From contig MTOL01000533.1 in assembly GCA_002011685.1 (NCBI GenBank), positions 1 through 9,444 of the forward strand: DNA of 9,444 nt, given 5' to 3'. Of this stretch, positions 1 through 7,890 are shown piece by piece (position 1 is the first letter of the stretch; each line of letters begins with the position of its first letter). Source of the stretch: Deferribacteres bacterium JdFR-76 (GTDB taxonomy: Bacteria > Zhuqueibacterota > JdFR-76). Below the pieces are notes generated by a model. The model was not told the DNA's origin. It searched no databases and saw only the letters and a program-made list of their open reading frames with translations. Made by a program: the position numbers and the translations under genes.

Positions 1-1245
1 GGATCGGACCCTGTCCCGGTTTCGGCGCGCCTGGGGGGCAAAATACAGCCGCGAACAGGATGGCCTCTAATGGATGCCGCATTATTGGCCTTTGATGTGG
101 GAAAGGTTCTCCAGAGCAAGCGCGCTGCCGAATGGTTTCTTGGCATCGAATACGATCTGACAAAAATCTCACAACTACCTTTCCAGATTCAGATGGGAGC
201 CAATTCGCGGAAGGATTTCACTTTTGGCGTCAGCATTGACCTGCCTAGCAACAAGCACTTCTTTGGCAATCCACAATGGTTGCCGAGGATCAACTGGGCG
301 CTAACGGCACCGGGAGAGGATGTGCTTGGCCGGAATGGGCGGCAGTTTTCGCTTGATTTTTCTTACACACCGTTTACCAGTTTTGCCTGGTATGAGCGCG
401 GCCTTCAGAAATTGAAAGAGGGTCGGCTCCTTTTGGCCCGGCAAGATTTTGCCCGCGCCAGTATGGCAAAAGATCCAAACGATAGCGGTTACCCACTGCT
501 GGCTACCCTCCGGATGGGAGACCTGGAAATTGTTTTGAATGAAGACAAGAAGCTGGGATTGTCGAAGGCATTTCCGTATTATGAAAGGGTATTTTCCATT
601 GTCCGGAAAGACCTTCTGAAACAAAAAGAATTCGAAAGGAATGCCAGATCTTTTCTCTACTATCTGCAAGCCTTGTATTCCCGCGGCCGGCATGCACGTG
701 TAATTGCAGAAACGGAACGCTATTTTGCCCTGTTCGATACGACCGAGTACGGGGATGAGTTTCGCTTCATACGAACGCTGTCGCTTATTTCAGCAGGGAA
801 AATGGGCGAAGCCCAGGACGAAAGCAGTTCATTACGTCCGGGTTATGGGTCATTTGCCTTGGGGCTGATTGCAGCGGTTCGCTCGGAATACGAGGAGCTG
901 AAGTCGCTCTTTGTGGATTTAAACAATCCTTCCGAGGTTCCCGTTCCGGAAGATCTGTTCGGCCTGCCATTCGGAGATTTCAATCTTGGTGATGACATTC
1001 TCTTTCTGCGCGCATATGGGATGTGGAAACGGGGAGTTTTGCAGGATAACGATTCGTTGCTGACAGAAGCGATTGTGCAATTTGCAGAAATACAGCGTTT
1101 TTACCCAGTCTCCGATCTCCTGGGCGATCTGGATTTTTCTCGGCAGTTTGAATTGCTGCTTCAAGGCAACCGGTCCGAAAAAGACCGGATTGTGGAAAGC
1201 TGGTTTCTGAAATATCTTCAGAAGATAAAAAGAGAGGACCTCTAA
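1..1245 (+). CDS. Outer-membrane beta-barrel (UPF0164/PorV-like) with C-terminal TPR-like domain, 5'-truncated
   Basis: The frame is open from base 1 to the TAA at 1243-1245, giving 414 visible residues. The first in-frame ATG (70) has no well-placed ribosome site and no signal peptide follows it, so it is an internal Met and the real start lies left of the window. Bases 1 to about 375 encode alternating hydrophobic/polar strands rich in Gly and aromatics (for example EWFLGIEYDL, then FTFGVSIDLP), ending in FSLDFSYTPF. This resembles the last strands of UPF0164/PorV/FadL-like barrels. From about 388 the protein becomes helical, and the unit starting WYERGLQKLKEGRLLLARQDF reads as a TPR; further helical pairs run to the end. 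I infer a barrel anchored in the outer membrane with a periplasmic TPR tail. It is first in the visible operon, 20 bases before the ExbB-like gene. The barrel family assignment is by pattern only; the TPR part is more certain. Confidence 0.72.
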   Translation, partial: GSDPVPVSARLGGKIQPRTGWPLMDAALLAFDVGKVLQSKRAAEWFLGIEYDLTKISQLPFQIQMGANSRKDFTFGVSIDLPSNKHFFGNPQWLPRINWALTAPGEDVLGRNGRQFSLDFSYTPFTSFAWYERGLQKLKEGRLLLARQDFARASMAKDPNDSGYPLLATLRMGDLEIVLNEDKKLGLSKAFPYYERVFSIVRKDLLKQKEFERNARSFLYYLQALYSRGRHARVIAETERYFALFDTTEYGDEFRFIRTLSLISAGKMGEAQDESSSLRPGYGSFALGLIAAVRSEYEELKSLFVDLNNPSEVPVPEDLFGLPFGDFNLGDDILFLRAYGMWKRGVLQDNDSLLTEAIVQFAEIQRFYPVSDLLGDLDFSRQFELLLQGNRSEKDRIVESWFLKYLQKIKREDL

Positions 1246-1265
1246 CTTCAATTGGGAGCTCTGCC

Positions 1266-2639
1266 ATGAGACGTTGGTTGGCCATAAGGGGATTTACGGT
1301 TCTTTGGTTTTTTGCCGGCGTTTTGTTTAGCACGGCAAATGCTCAGACAGAGTACCGTATCCGCGTCGGCAATCTGGATACAAAAATTCACAAAAATTTT
1401 CTGGGTGTGCCCAAATCGGCTGACGTCCACATCCAGTGGAGGGTACTTGTCTGGAAAGATAATGAATGGGTGGAGACCTCACCCGATGCGTTTACCTCTT
1501 TTACTTTGCTCTACTCTATGGATGACAGCAGTTTTTCGGCTGCTAGCTCCAAAAATGTTGGAGCTGTGGATACAGTAACCCTCCGCAATCTGGAGATCGG
1601 AAAAAAATACTTTTTCAAAATTCAGGGGATTTCCAGGGATAACCGTGTCTTCACGTCGCGTGTATTCTGGATTCTGCCGGGAAAGGAAGAAAAAGCAACG
1701 GCATCCGTTCAGAGTGAAGAGAACGAAACATCATGGATAGGGTATTTGCCCATCAGCGGACGATTTCCTTTAACCCTCCTTGGGTACGGCCAGGTATTTG
1801 ACCGTTCAACCATTCTTGGCAAAGTAGCCTTTCATGTAATATGGTGGTTTTTCATTATCGGAATCGTTATTTGGATCTACTGTGCCCTGTCTCTTAGTTT
1901 GGCCAAAATCTTTCCCATGAAACCTTTTCGCCTAACCACAAGTTTTGCTCCGTTTAATTACGAGTATGAGTTTAAACGGCGCAGTTTAGATGAATTTTTC
2001 GGTGAAAATGGGATTATTGGGAAGTGGAAACAGGTTATTTCTGAAGTAGCTTCTCAGCTGGACCGTCCTGCCAATATGGAAGGGGACCGCATCCTTGATG
2101 TTGATAAATTGCGGACCAATGTGGCCACCTGGTGGCGTGATAAAGGAAGGGTGCGCATTCAGGAGATTCAGAAAGAGGTAGAGCCCTTTTACGAAAAATA
2201 TCCAACAGCACGCATCATTCAGGCCGGGTTACGGAATCACGAGATCAACGGCTTCAAATTTCTGGCTGCCTCGGAAGAGGTGGATCGGGCTATCGAAAAC
2301 CGCGCGGTGATGGAACTTGAACAGCTGAAGAGCAAATCGAAGCTGGAATGGCTCTGGAATCTGGGAGCCACCGCGCCGCTGATCGGACTTTTCGGTACAG
2401 TAACGGGGATTTCCGTGTCTTTCCGGAAACTTGCTGTTCAGAGTCAGCAGGGGCTTCTGGATACATCCACGAAAATCACAGAGCTGGCAGGTGGAATCAA
2501 TGAGGCTCTTTGGACTACCATCCTGGGATTGAGCGTGGGTATCTTTCTTATCATTCTTTATTACGTCTATAAAAACAAGCTGGATTGGATTTACGCCAAA
2601 TGGGAACAGATCTATGTAGATGTTTCCGAAACGCTATAA
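1266..2639 (+). CDS. ExbB/TolQ/MotA-family proton channel protein with signal peptide and periplasmic Fn3-like domain
   Basis: 457 residues, about twice the length of a usual ExbB/TolQ. ATG 1266 has GGGAG 7 bases upstream. Residues 1-26 form a signal peptide (Arg-rich start, hydrophobic core, ANA cleavage before Q27). Residues about 53-138 look like a fibronectin type III domain (strands around VHIQWRV, FTLLYSMDD, TVTLRNLEIGKKYFFKIQGI). A first membrane helix spans about 187-212 and a charged cytoplasmic region about 213-364. The MotA/TolQ/ExbB core follows: helix 2 with PLIGLFGTVTGISVSF (371-386) and helix 3 with EALWTTILGLSVGIFLIIL (413-431). The pore-lining Thr positions typical of the family are present (T378, T380, T417, T418). 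The predicted topology (N-terminus outside, three helices) matches ExbB. With the two ExbD-type proteins downstream it should form a proton-driven inner-membrane motor. The core assignment is firm; the Fn3 call is by strand pattern. Confidence 0.9.
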   Translation: MRRWLAIRGFTVLWFFAGVLFSTANAQTEYRIRVGNLDTKIHKNFLGVPKSADVHIQWRVLVWKDNEWVETSPDAFTSFTLLYSMDDSSFSAASSKNVGAVDTVTLRNLEIGKKYFFKIQGISRDNRVFTSRVFWILPGKEEKATASVQSEENETSWIGYLPISGRFPLTLLGYGQVFDRSTILGKVAFHVIWWFFIIGIVIWIYCALSLSLAKIFPMKPFRLTTSFAPFNYEYEFKRRSLDEFFGENGIIGKWKQVISEVASQLDRPANMEGDRILDVDKLRTNVATWWRDKGRVRIQEIQKEVEPFYEKYPTARIIQAGLRNHEINGFKFLAASEEVDRAIENRAVMELEQLKSKSKLEWLWNLGATAPLIGLFGTVTGISVSFRKLAVQSQQGLLDTSTKITELAGGINEALWTTILGLSVGIFLIILYYVYKNKLDWIYAKWEQIYVDVSETL

Positions 2640-2667
2640 GAATTTGGATGAACTCCAAAGGTGAAAC

Positions 2668-3291
2668 ATGGCATTTCGCCGTTTTGAATCGCAGAAAGAT
2701 CTGGAATTACCGACGTTTATCGATATAATCTTTCTGCTTTTGATCTTTTTTCTGCTGACCTATTCGCCTGTGCAGCCCAAGAAAGGGGAATCGGCGCTGG
2801 AGCTGACTTTGCCTTTTGCTGAGGGGCAGTTTAAGGTAAACCCTTCGGAACGCGTTGAAACTCTTGTGATTGAAATTTTACCTGCGCCGGAATCCGATTC
2901 CCTTAACGCCTATATTGTTCATGTACTCTTGCCATTCAGGGAATATGGTTACATCCAGCTGCGGAAAAAGGGAATTACCCTGGGAGAGGCTAGACGTTTT
3001 GCCCGGGAGTACAATCGGTATGCATATGTTCCGTATGGATACGACCGGCTGCCGCAGCAAAAATTCCGCAACCTTGACGCGGTAAAGCTTATTGATACCC
3101 AGCTGGAACGCTTCGCCAGGGAACGTTTGCGAGTTCCCAAACCCACAAATAACATTGAAATTCGAGCAGACCGTTCGGTTAAGTTCAGGCTGATAAATCA
3201 CATTTTGACCAAGTGCAGTGAACTGGGTGACCTGATCCCGGTTATTATCTTTCGTACCATGTTTGTGGCAGGAGAGGAATATGCCTCTTAA
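2668..3291 (+). CDS. ExbD/TolR-family protein (first copy)
   Basis: 207 residues. ATG 2668 follows AAGG with a 6-base spacer, 28 bases after the ExbB-like gene. A short charged cytoplasmic N-terminus leads into one membrane helix at about 16-33 (FIDIIFLLLIFFLLTY). It carries D19 at the position of the conserved proton-relaying Asp of ExbD/TolR. The periplasmic part ends with a segment like the ExbD C-terminal fold at 161-196 (IEIRADRSVKFRLINHIL, then PVIIF). Between the first periplasmic strand (about 65-72) and this segment lies an insertion of roughly 80 residues rich in Arg and Tyr. This makes the protein longer than the usual 135-150 residues. It probably pairs with the ExbB-like channel. 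The gene overlaps the second ExbD gene by 11 bases, suggesting translational coupling and co-assembly. Confidence 0.9.
   Translation: MAFRRFESQKDLELPTFIDIIFLLLIFFLLTYSPVQPKKGESALELTLPFAEGQFKVNPSERVETLVIEILPAPESDSLNAYIVHVLLPFREYGYIQLRKKGITLGEARRFAREYNRYAYVPYGYDRLPQQKFRNLDAVKLIDTQLERFARERLRVPKPTNNIEIRADRSVKFRLINHILTKCSELGDLIPVIIFRTMFVAGEEYAS
3271..3277 (+). promoter_or_regulatory. Ribosome binding site fixing the start of the second ExbD gene
   Basis: GGAGAGG lies just before ATG 3281; its GGAG core has a 6-base spacer. It sits inside the end of the first ExbD gene. This favours ATG 3281 over an in-frame TTG at 3263, which lacks such a site and would add six residues before the natural N-terminus. 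Confidence 0.7.
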
Positions 3292-3913
3292 ACGACCGCC
3301 TGAGACACGGCGTAAAATGCAGCTAATTTCTCTGATGGATGTTGTATTCATCCTGCTGATCTTTTTTCTTGTCTCAATCTTTTTTGCATCGCTTCCCAAC
3401 GAAGAGCGGAAATTGCTTGTACCAACGCCAAAGAATGAAGAAGGCTATGCGCAGGTGCTGATCCAACTGGTTGATGACCGCCGGTTTTTTTATGTGGATC
3501 CTTCCATAACCCAGGGTCTGGTGAATGAAATTACCCAGGTGGATCGGCTGAGTGGATTGTCCAGAAATCAGAAACTGCAAAGGAAGAAAGAGATTTTATT
3601 CAGAAGGTGCCTGTTCACTGCTTCCGATGAGGAGGAATACAGAAAACTGCTTGAGGAGAGAATTTCTGGACTTTTGCAGCTCGCAAATTCGCATCCAGAA
3701 CAAAATTATTTTGTGATGATCCGTTGTCCGGACGATATTGAATATGCACGGGTGATTGAGATTATCCAGATGTTAACCGGTTCCAAATTCCGGAATATCC
3801 AGTATGGACTAGTTGGTGGCACGCTGGAAGATATCCGCAATTCAAAAAGCATCCGGAAACAGATTGTTGAGGATGAGCTGGGCCGGAGAAGGAATGTGAT
3901 CATTGAGTTTTAG
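3281..3913 (+). CDS. ExbD/TolR-family protein (second copy)
   Basis: 210 residues from ATG 3281. After a basic N-terminus (MPLKRPPETRRK) comes one membrane helix at about 16-37 (LISLMDVVFILLIFFLVS). D20 sits at the conserved ExbD/TolR Asp position. The periplasmic region starts with a strand pattern (VLIQLVDDRRFFYVD, 59-73). It then has a charged helical insertion (about 85-140) and closes with an ExbD-type segment at 143-178 (NYFVMIRCPDDIEYARVIEIIQ, abbreviated here as two strands and a helix). A 30-residue basic tail follows. It is clearly paralogous to the upstream copy in the membrane helix, but the periplasmic parts differ, so the two probably have separate roles in one complex, as AglQ and AglS do in Myxococcus. 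A 76-base gap without a clear signal separates it from the TonB-like gene. Confidence 0.88.
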   Translation: MPLKRPPETRRKMQLISLMDVVFILLIFFLVSIFFASLPNEERKLLVPTPKNEEGYAQVLIQLVDDRRFFYVDPSITQGLVNEITQVDRLSGLSRNQKLQRKKEILFRRCLFTASDEEEYRKLLEERISGLLQLANSHPEQNYFVMIRCPDDIEYARVIEIIQMLTGSKFRNIQYGLVGGTLEDIRNSKSIRKQIVEDELGRRRNVIIEF

Positions 3914-3989
3914 CACACAGATGACGCAGCGGTAGGAACGAACTGAAGAAAGGATGTTGGATCTCAATTGTAGCTGAGAACGGGGCGGC

Positions 3990-4580
3990 ATGAAAAAAAT
4001 AATTACATGGGTATTTCTCGGCATTCTCGCTATCCTTTTTCTGGTATCTGTTTATTACATGGTGGCGATGTCAAGGATTCCCGTCAATGATGGAGATCTC
4101 GGAGAAATCGAGGAGGAGGTTTTTGTCCCGCAGCGGCCGGGCACGAGGAATCTGGTGCTGACGGGTCCCATCATCCGTCCGTTAATCTTTTCGATCGATC
4201 TTTCCCGCCCGGGAACGAGAGCGCTCGATTGGAGCCGTCTTCAATCCCTTGACCCGACCGCCGATGTCCGCATCACGGCTACGATTGGCAGCAATGGCCA
4301 GCTGCTGTTTGACTCTGTCAGGGATGTGTATTGTCCGGGGCATACCCAGGCCGGGCAATTCATCGCCGCCGTGTTGAGAACATGGTCCTACACGCCCTAT
4401 ATGGAGGGACCAGTTATTTTTAGCTTTCATGTGGGCGCCGTTGGAAAAAAAGTCACGATTGATGTTTCCAAACTCAAGCGCAAGCAAGATATTGACCCCG
4501 ATATTCCCATTCGAACGGGAAAACTGTATCTAATCGAAAACGATTTTTCGCCATCGATGGTAAAAGTGAAAACGTGGTAG
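3990..4580 (+). CDS. TonB-like periplasmic energy transducer, short form
   Basis: 196 residues. ATG 3990 is preceded by a G-rich site (GGGG, 4-base spacer). A basic start and a single hydrophobic helix at about 5-27 anchor it in the inner membrane with the rest in the periplasm. Residues about 92-148 fit the TonB/AgmX C-terminal pattern: a strand (ADVRITATIG), a turn with NGQ, a helix (AGQFIAAVLRTW) and the closing SYTPYMEGPVIFSFHV strand. The linker between anchor and domain is only about 60 residues. It has scattered prolines but no Pro-Lys/Pro-Glu repeats, so it is much shorter than in E. coli TonB. A 48-residue tail with a basic patch (KLKRK) follows the domain. Its place directly after ExbB- and ExbD-type genes supports the call. 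It could equally be a TolA-like or motor-specific adaptor; no TonB-dependent receptor is in view. Confidence 0.7.
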   Translation: MKKIITWVFLGILAILFLVSVYYMVAMSRIPVNDGDLGEIEEEVFVPQRPGTRNLVLTGPIIRPLIFSIDLSRPGTRALDWSRLQSLDPTADVRITATIGSNGQLLFDSVRDVYCPGHTQAGQFIAAVLRTWSYTPYMEGPVIFSFHVGAVGKKVTIDVSKLKRKQDIDPDIPIRTGKLYLIENDFSPSMVKVKTW

Positions 4581-4591
4581 CGGTAGCCTTC

Positions 4592-4597
4592 AGGGAG
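4592..4597 (+). promoter_or_regulatory. Ribosome binding site fixing the start of the large TPR gene
   Basis: AGGGAG lies 5 bases before ATG 4603. An in-frame GTG at 4597 overlaps this site and would only add two residues before the signal peptide, so ATG 4603 is chosen. Confidence 0.7.
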
Positions 4598-4602
4598 TGG
4601 AA

Positions 4603-7600
4603 ATGAAATACATTCGGGCCTTTACATATGTTTCCCTTTTTCTGGTGCTTTTTGGGCCTTCTTTGGAAGCGCAACAGTTCTCCAGATCAAGGGGAATGCT
4701 GTTGTTTAACCAGGGCAAATATGATGAGGCTGTTCAGGAGATCAAAAACTGGATTGCTTCTCATCCTCTTGAAGAGGACATAGCCCGTTACTATCTGGGG
4801 GAAAGCTATTATAACATGGCCATGCAGAGCGAACAACTTGGGCAGATGCGGAGGTTGCTGCGCCAGGCGGGCGATGAATTTGGTAGAGTTTTGCGCTTTC
4901 CCGGAACACGGACCCGTTTCCCCAAGATCTATTATGCCTCTCTGCTGAAAAGAGGATGGTGTTTTTACCGGCGGGCCGAAACAGGTGAACAGCCGCTAAC
5001 ATTGCTGAACCTTGCGGCAAAGGCTTTTGAAGAAGGACAGCGGTCTGCGCCTGATTCCGTTGTTATGGTCGCGTCCTTTATGAAGGCGGAATCCCGGTTT
5101 CGAGAGGCCCAGCTGCGCAAAAATGAGGTGTTTTTCAGTTCATTCTCCGATTCGAAAAGCATTCGCGCGACCCTTTCAGCTTTTGAGGAAGCGGAGAACG
5201 AATTTTCCCGGGTGTGGAAAAACCAGAGCGCGGATCCTTTCCTAAGAGCCGCGGCCGGTGTCCGTATGCAGGATGTAAAGGTAGAAGTGGCTCTGTTTAT
5301 CAGTTCCATTCCTGATGATCTCTTTCCGGTGACTGAAAGCAAATACAAAAAAGGATCGCCCAGAAGGACGGCACTGAACCTGCTGTCCACTGCGGTCTAT
5401 GCCGATCGGTTGAATGCATTTCCCAGTGAATACCGTTCGCGGATCAGGCCGCTGATTTTGTATTCTGATGGGGTCCGGTATTTTTACCGCTATTTATTGA
5501 GCAGCGATCCGGAGGACAAACGGAAATTTTTGGACGTATTCTACAAGCTGCCCAAGGGCCTCATTGATGATGAAATTGCCTTTCGAAAAGGAAACGCGGA
5601 TCAGAACACACTGAGCTTGCGAAACAACGAACAGTTCCTCCGCCTGGCAGCACAGGATGCGTCCAGTTCTTATTATCAGTGCCTTCCGTCCGATGGAAGG
5701 GGAATTCATGAGGCCTATTTCTGGCTGGGCAGTGTGCAATATGTCCTTGACCGGCCTGAAGGGATTGAGAACCTCACCCGATTCATCCAGCGTTACTTGC
5801 ATAATGTCGTGGACCTGAGGCGCCAGGCTCTTCTGGATTACGCCCGCTACTGGCGTGCCGTTCTTTATTTGCAACGCTACAGGAAAGATCCCGGTAAACT
5901 GCGGGAATTACGCCGGTTCCTGAACCAGTTCCACCCAAAAATTGCTTCGCTGGAGCGCCGCCGTAACTTGCTACAGAAGCTGGTGCTTCTGGAGCTGGAT
6001 GAACCCGTGCAGGAAAATGTCCTCCAGCAGGGGTCGCCGAACTGGATTCAGGATGCGCTGGATCTTGTGCAATACCTGCTGCGCCGTGCTGCTACCGTAG
6101 TGGGAAGTGACCGCTTGCATTATTTAACCCTCCTGGAACGTATCCTGTATTACACCAACTTTCAGGGAGGGAATGAAACGCTGTTTTATCAGGGGCTGGA
6201 AAAATCGCTGCTGGCAGAGATTCAGGGGGATGAGGACGAAAAAAGAAAGATTTTTCTGGAAGCGGCTGATCTGATGGCCCAGGTACAGCCACCCTATAAG
6301 GATGAAGCGGATTATGTCAGGGCCAGAAGCCTCTTTTTCGCAGAACGCTACGATGAGGCTAAGAAGATCTTCGTGCGGCTCATCAATGAGAAAAAAAGTC
6401 TCCGCTCGCTTTTTTATTTTGCCGAGATTCTCCGGCTGAGAGGATATGGCGAGGCAGCAAAAGCCTGTTACGAGGTGGTGAAACAGAAAACAAAAGGAAG
6501 CCAGGAAGGAAATTTCTGGTACGCCAACGCCGATGCTGCTATTGCCCTTTGCGAAAACAGAGCCGACGGTTCCAGAGAGCTGGGTGCAGTGCGCTACCGG
6601 GATGTTGTTTTTCCTGACCACCTGCTGCAAGACCCGTCTATCAGTTATGAACGGCTGGCAGACCGCCAGTTCATTCTTTTCCAGAACCTCCAGGAAAGTC
6701 TGGATGTGATGCGCAAGTTTGGACTCCCGCCTTTGCGGATGGCAGTTTCTGTGAATGCGCCGGCCATCTCTATTTTTGCCGAACGGAATTTTCCGGGGCT
6801 CCCGGCTCCCATCGATGAGATGTTGAAGAAAGAAACCTCGGTACTCGAGTTTATTGTACTGGATGCCGGGGCCTATCCACAGGGGGTAAAAATTGCGGTC
6901 AACGGAATCACACTGGAGCCGGTGCGTGCGGGTGTGTTCCGGACAAAGCCTTTTTACGTGGGCGAAAGAGTCACACTGAGCGTGGAGGGACCGGGTAGTT
7001 ATCCATTTTTCAAAGAAGTGGATGTCACCTATCCAGGGACCCAGCGGGAATGGATCGCGCTGACGCCACGGGTGAGGTTTGCGGAAGCGGGCATCAGCCG
7101 GATGGATCTGACACTCATTAATTTGCTGAACCGGGTCGACCGGAATGCCGTTCTGCGACCTGACCTGACGGCCATTCCGGAGGGTTCCGATCTGGAGAAG
7201 GATCTGAAGGAGAGCCTCTCTCTTCGCGATTTGGTTTTCCATCCCGGCCACAATCTATTTCTGGTAGTGGACGCTGCCAATCCGAAAGCCCTCCGGCTTT
7301 ACTCTGCCAGCGGAGCCCGTTTCGAGGAATCGCCGTTCCTGCAGCTGGAACTGGACGGATACGACCTGGGCCGTTTTGTATCGCCCGAGGGAATTGCGCT
7401 GGATGTGGAAGGCAACATTTATATTACCGATTTTGCCGTGCACCGGGTTGTTGTTCTGGACAAATCCGGGAAGTACCTTTATCATTTTGGAACAGCGGGT
7501 GTAAATTCTCCTGAAAATGTGGGGAAACCCGTCCGCCTCACCTTTCCCACGCGCATCTTTGTGGAGGAAGACCACGAGGGAATTGAAGTCAAAACGAATG

Positions 7601-7836
7601 GCGAAACCACCCGCATCTTTCGCCAATCCTACCTTCTGATTGCAGACCGTTACGGCATCTATCGCTGTGATTTGCGGGGCACCTATCTGGAAACGGTGGT
7701 TACAGCGGAAAGTCTGGGCGTTGCACCGGGAGAGATTTATGCCTTTGGAGTGCGCGGCTACGGAGAAAAGGCCAAATTGTGGGTGCTTGTCCGCAAGACC
7801 GGCGAGTTTCGTGCTTTTGTAGCGTCCAAAGAATAG
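4603..7836 (+). CDS. Large exported TPR protein with PEGA-like segment and C-terminal NHL-type propeller repeats
   Basis: 1077 residues. Residues 1-23 are a signal peptide (hydrophobic core, LEA before Q24), with no lipobox Cys, so it is probably soluble periplasmic or surface-exported. TPR-like units are clearest at about 28-70 (GMLLFNQGKYDEAVQEI) and at 568-632 (ARSLFFAERYDEAKKIF, then a second unit with GYGEAAKACYEVV). The stretch between them is mostly helical and probably holds degenerate repeats. Residues about 745-820 look like a PEGA-type beta domain (GVKIAVNGITLEPV, GERVTLSVEGPG). From about 873 four NHL-like units are visible. The best is at 925-966 (SPEGIALDVEGNIYITD, then HRVVVLDKSGKYLYHFG). 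A closed NHL propeller normally has about six blades, so some may be degenerate or supplied by the preceding segment. It lies 22 bases after the TonB-like gene. I infer a protein-protein scaffold of the same envelope machine; its exact partner is unknown. Confidence 0.82.
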   Translation: MKYIRAFTYVSLFLVLFGPSLEAQQFSRSRGMLLFNQGKYDEAVQEIKNWIASHPLEEDIARYYLGESYYNMAMQSEQLGQMRRLLRQAGDEFGRVLRFPGTRTRFPKIYYASLLKRGWCFYRRAETGEQPLTLLNLAAKAFEEGQRSAPDSVVMVASFMKAESRFREAQLRKNEVFFSSFSDSKSIRATLSAFEEAENEFSRVWKNQSADPFLRAAAGVRMQDVKVEVALFISSIPDDLFPVTESKYKKGSPRRTALNLLSTAVYADRLNAFPSEYRSRIRPLILYSDGVRYFYRYLLSSDPEDKRKFLDVFYKLPKGLIDDEIAFRKGNADQNTLSLRNNEQFLRLAAQDASSSYYQCLPSDGRGIHEAYFWLGSVQYVLDRPEGIENLTRFIQRYLHNVVDLRRQALLDYARYWRAVLYLQRYRKDPGKLRELRRFLNQFHPKIASLERRRNLLQKLVLLELDEPVQENVLQQGSPNWIQDALDLVQYLLRRAATVVGSDRLHYLTLLERILYYTNFQGGNETLFYQGLEKSLLAEIQGDEDEKRKIFLEAADLMAQVQPPYKDEADYVRARSLFFAERYDEAKKIFVRLINEKKSLRSLFYFAEILRLRGYGEAAKACYEVVKQKTKGSQEGNFWYANADAAIALCENRADGSRELGAVRYRDVVFPDHLLQDPSISYERLADRQFILFQNLQESLDVMRKFGLPPLRMAVSVNAPAISIFAERNFPGLPAPIDEMLKKETSVLEFIVLDAGAYPQGVKIAVNGITLEPVRAGVFRTKPFYVGERVTLSVEGPGSYPFFKEVDVTYPGTQREWIALTPRVRFAEAGISRMDLTLINLLNRVDRNAVLRPDLTAIPEGSDLEKDLKESLSLRDLVFHPGHNLFLVVDAANPKALRLYSASGARFEESPFLQLELDGYDLGRFVSPEGIALDVEGNIYITDFAVHRVVVLDKSGKYLYHFGTAGVNSPENVGKPVRLTFPTRIFVEEDHEGIEVKTNGETTRIFRQSYLLIADRYGIYRCDLRGTYLETVVTAESLGVAPGEIYAFGVRGYGEKAKLWVLVRKTGEFRAFVASKE

Positions 7837-7890
7837 GACCACGTGAAGGCTGTGCCCGCCCTTTCTCCACAATCTTCTTGCAATCTGGCC

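Noticed and set aside
70..72. ATG as the start of the first gene
   Set aside because: The same frame is open to base 1 with barrel-like sequence before it, and there is neither a signal peptide nor a good ribosome site.
2878..3399. 173-codon open frame on the - strand
   Set aside because: It is antisense to the two ExbD genes, which have firm motif support, and has no recognisable domain.
3962..3979. Inverted repeat TCTCA/TGAGA with an 8-base loop before the TonB-like gene
   Set aside because: A 5-base stem with no T-run is expected by chance and is too weak for a terminator or operator call.
6124..7251. 375-codon open frame on the - strand
   Set aside because: It lies wholly opposite the large TPR gene, whose frame shows a clear signal peptide, TPR and NHL motifs; the antisense product has no recognisable family and a low-complexity look.
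7845..7870. Imperfect GAAGGC/GCCCTTTC hairpin after the TPR gene as a terminator
   Set aside because: The stem needs bulges and no T-run follows, so it does not meet the standard for an intrinsic terminator.
7878..7883. TTGCAA as a -35 box
   Set aside because: It is a good match in sequence but lies 23 to 29 bases from the available -10 boxes, too far for a normal spacer.
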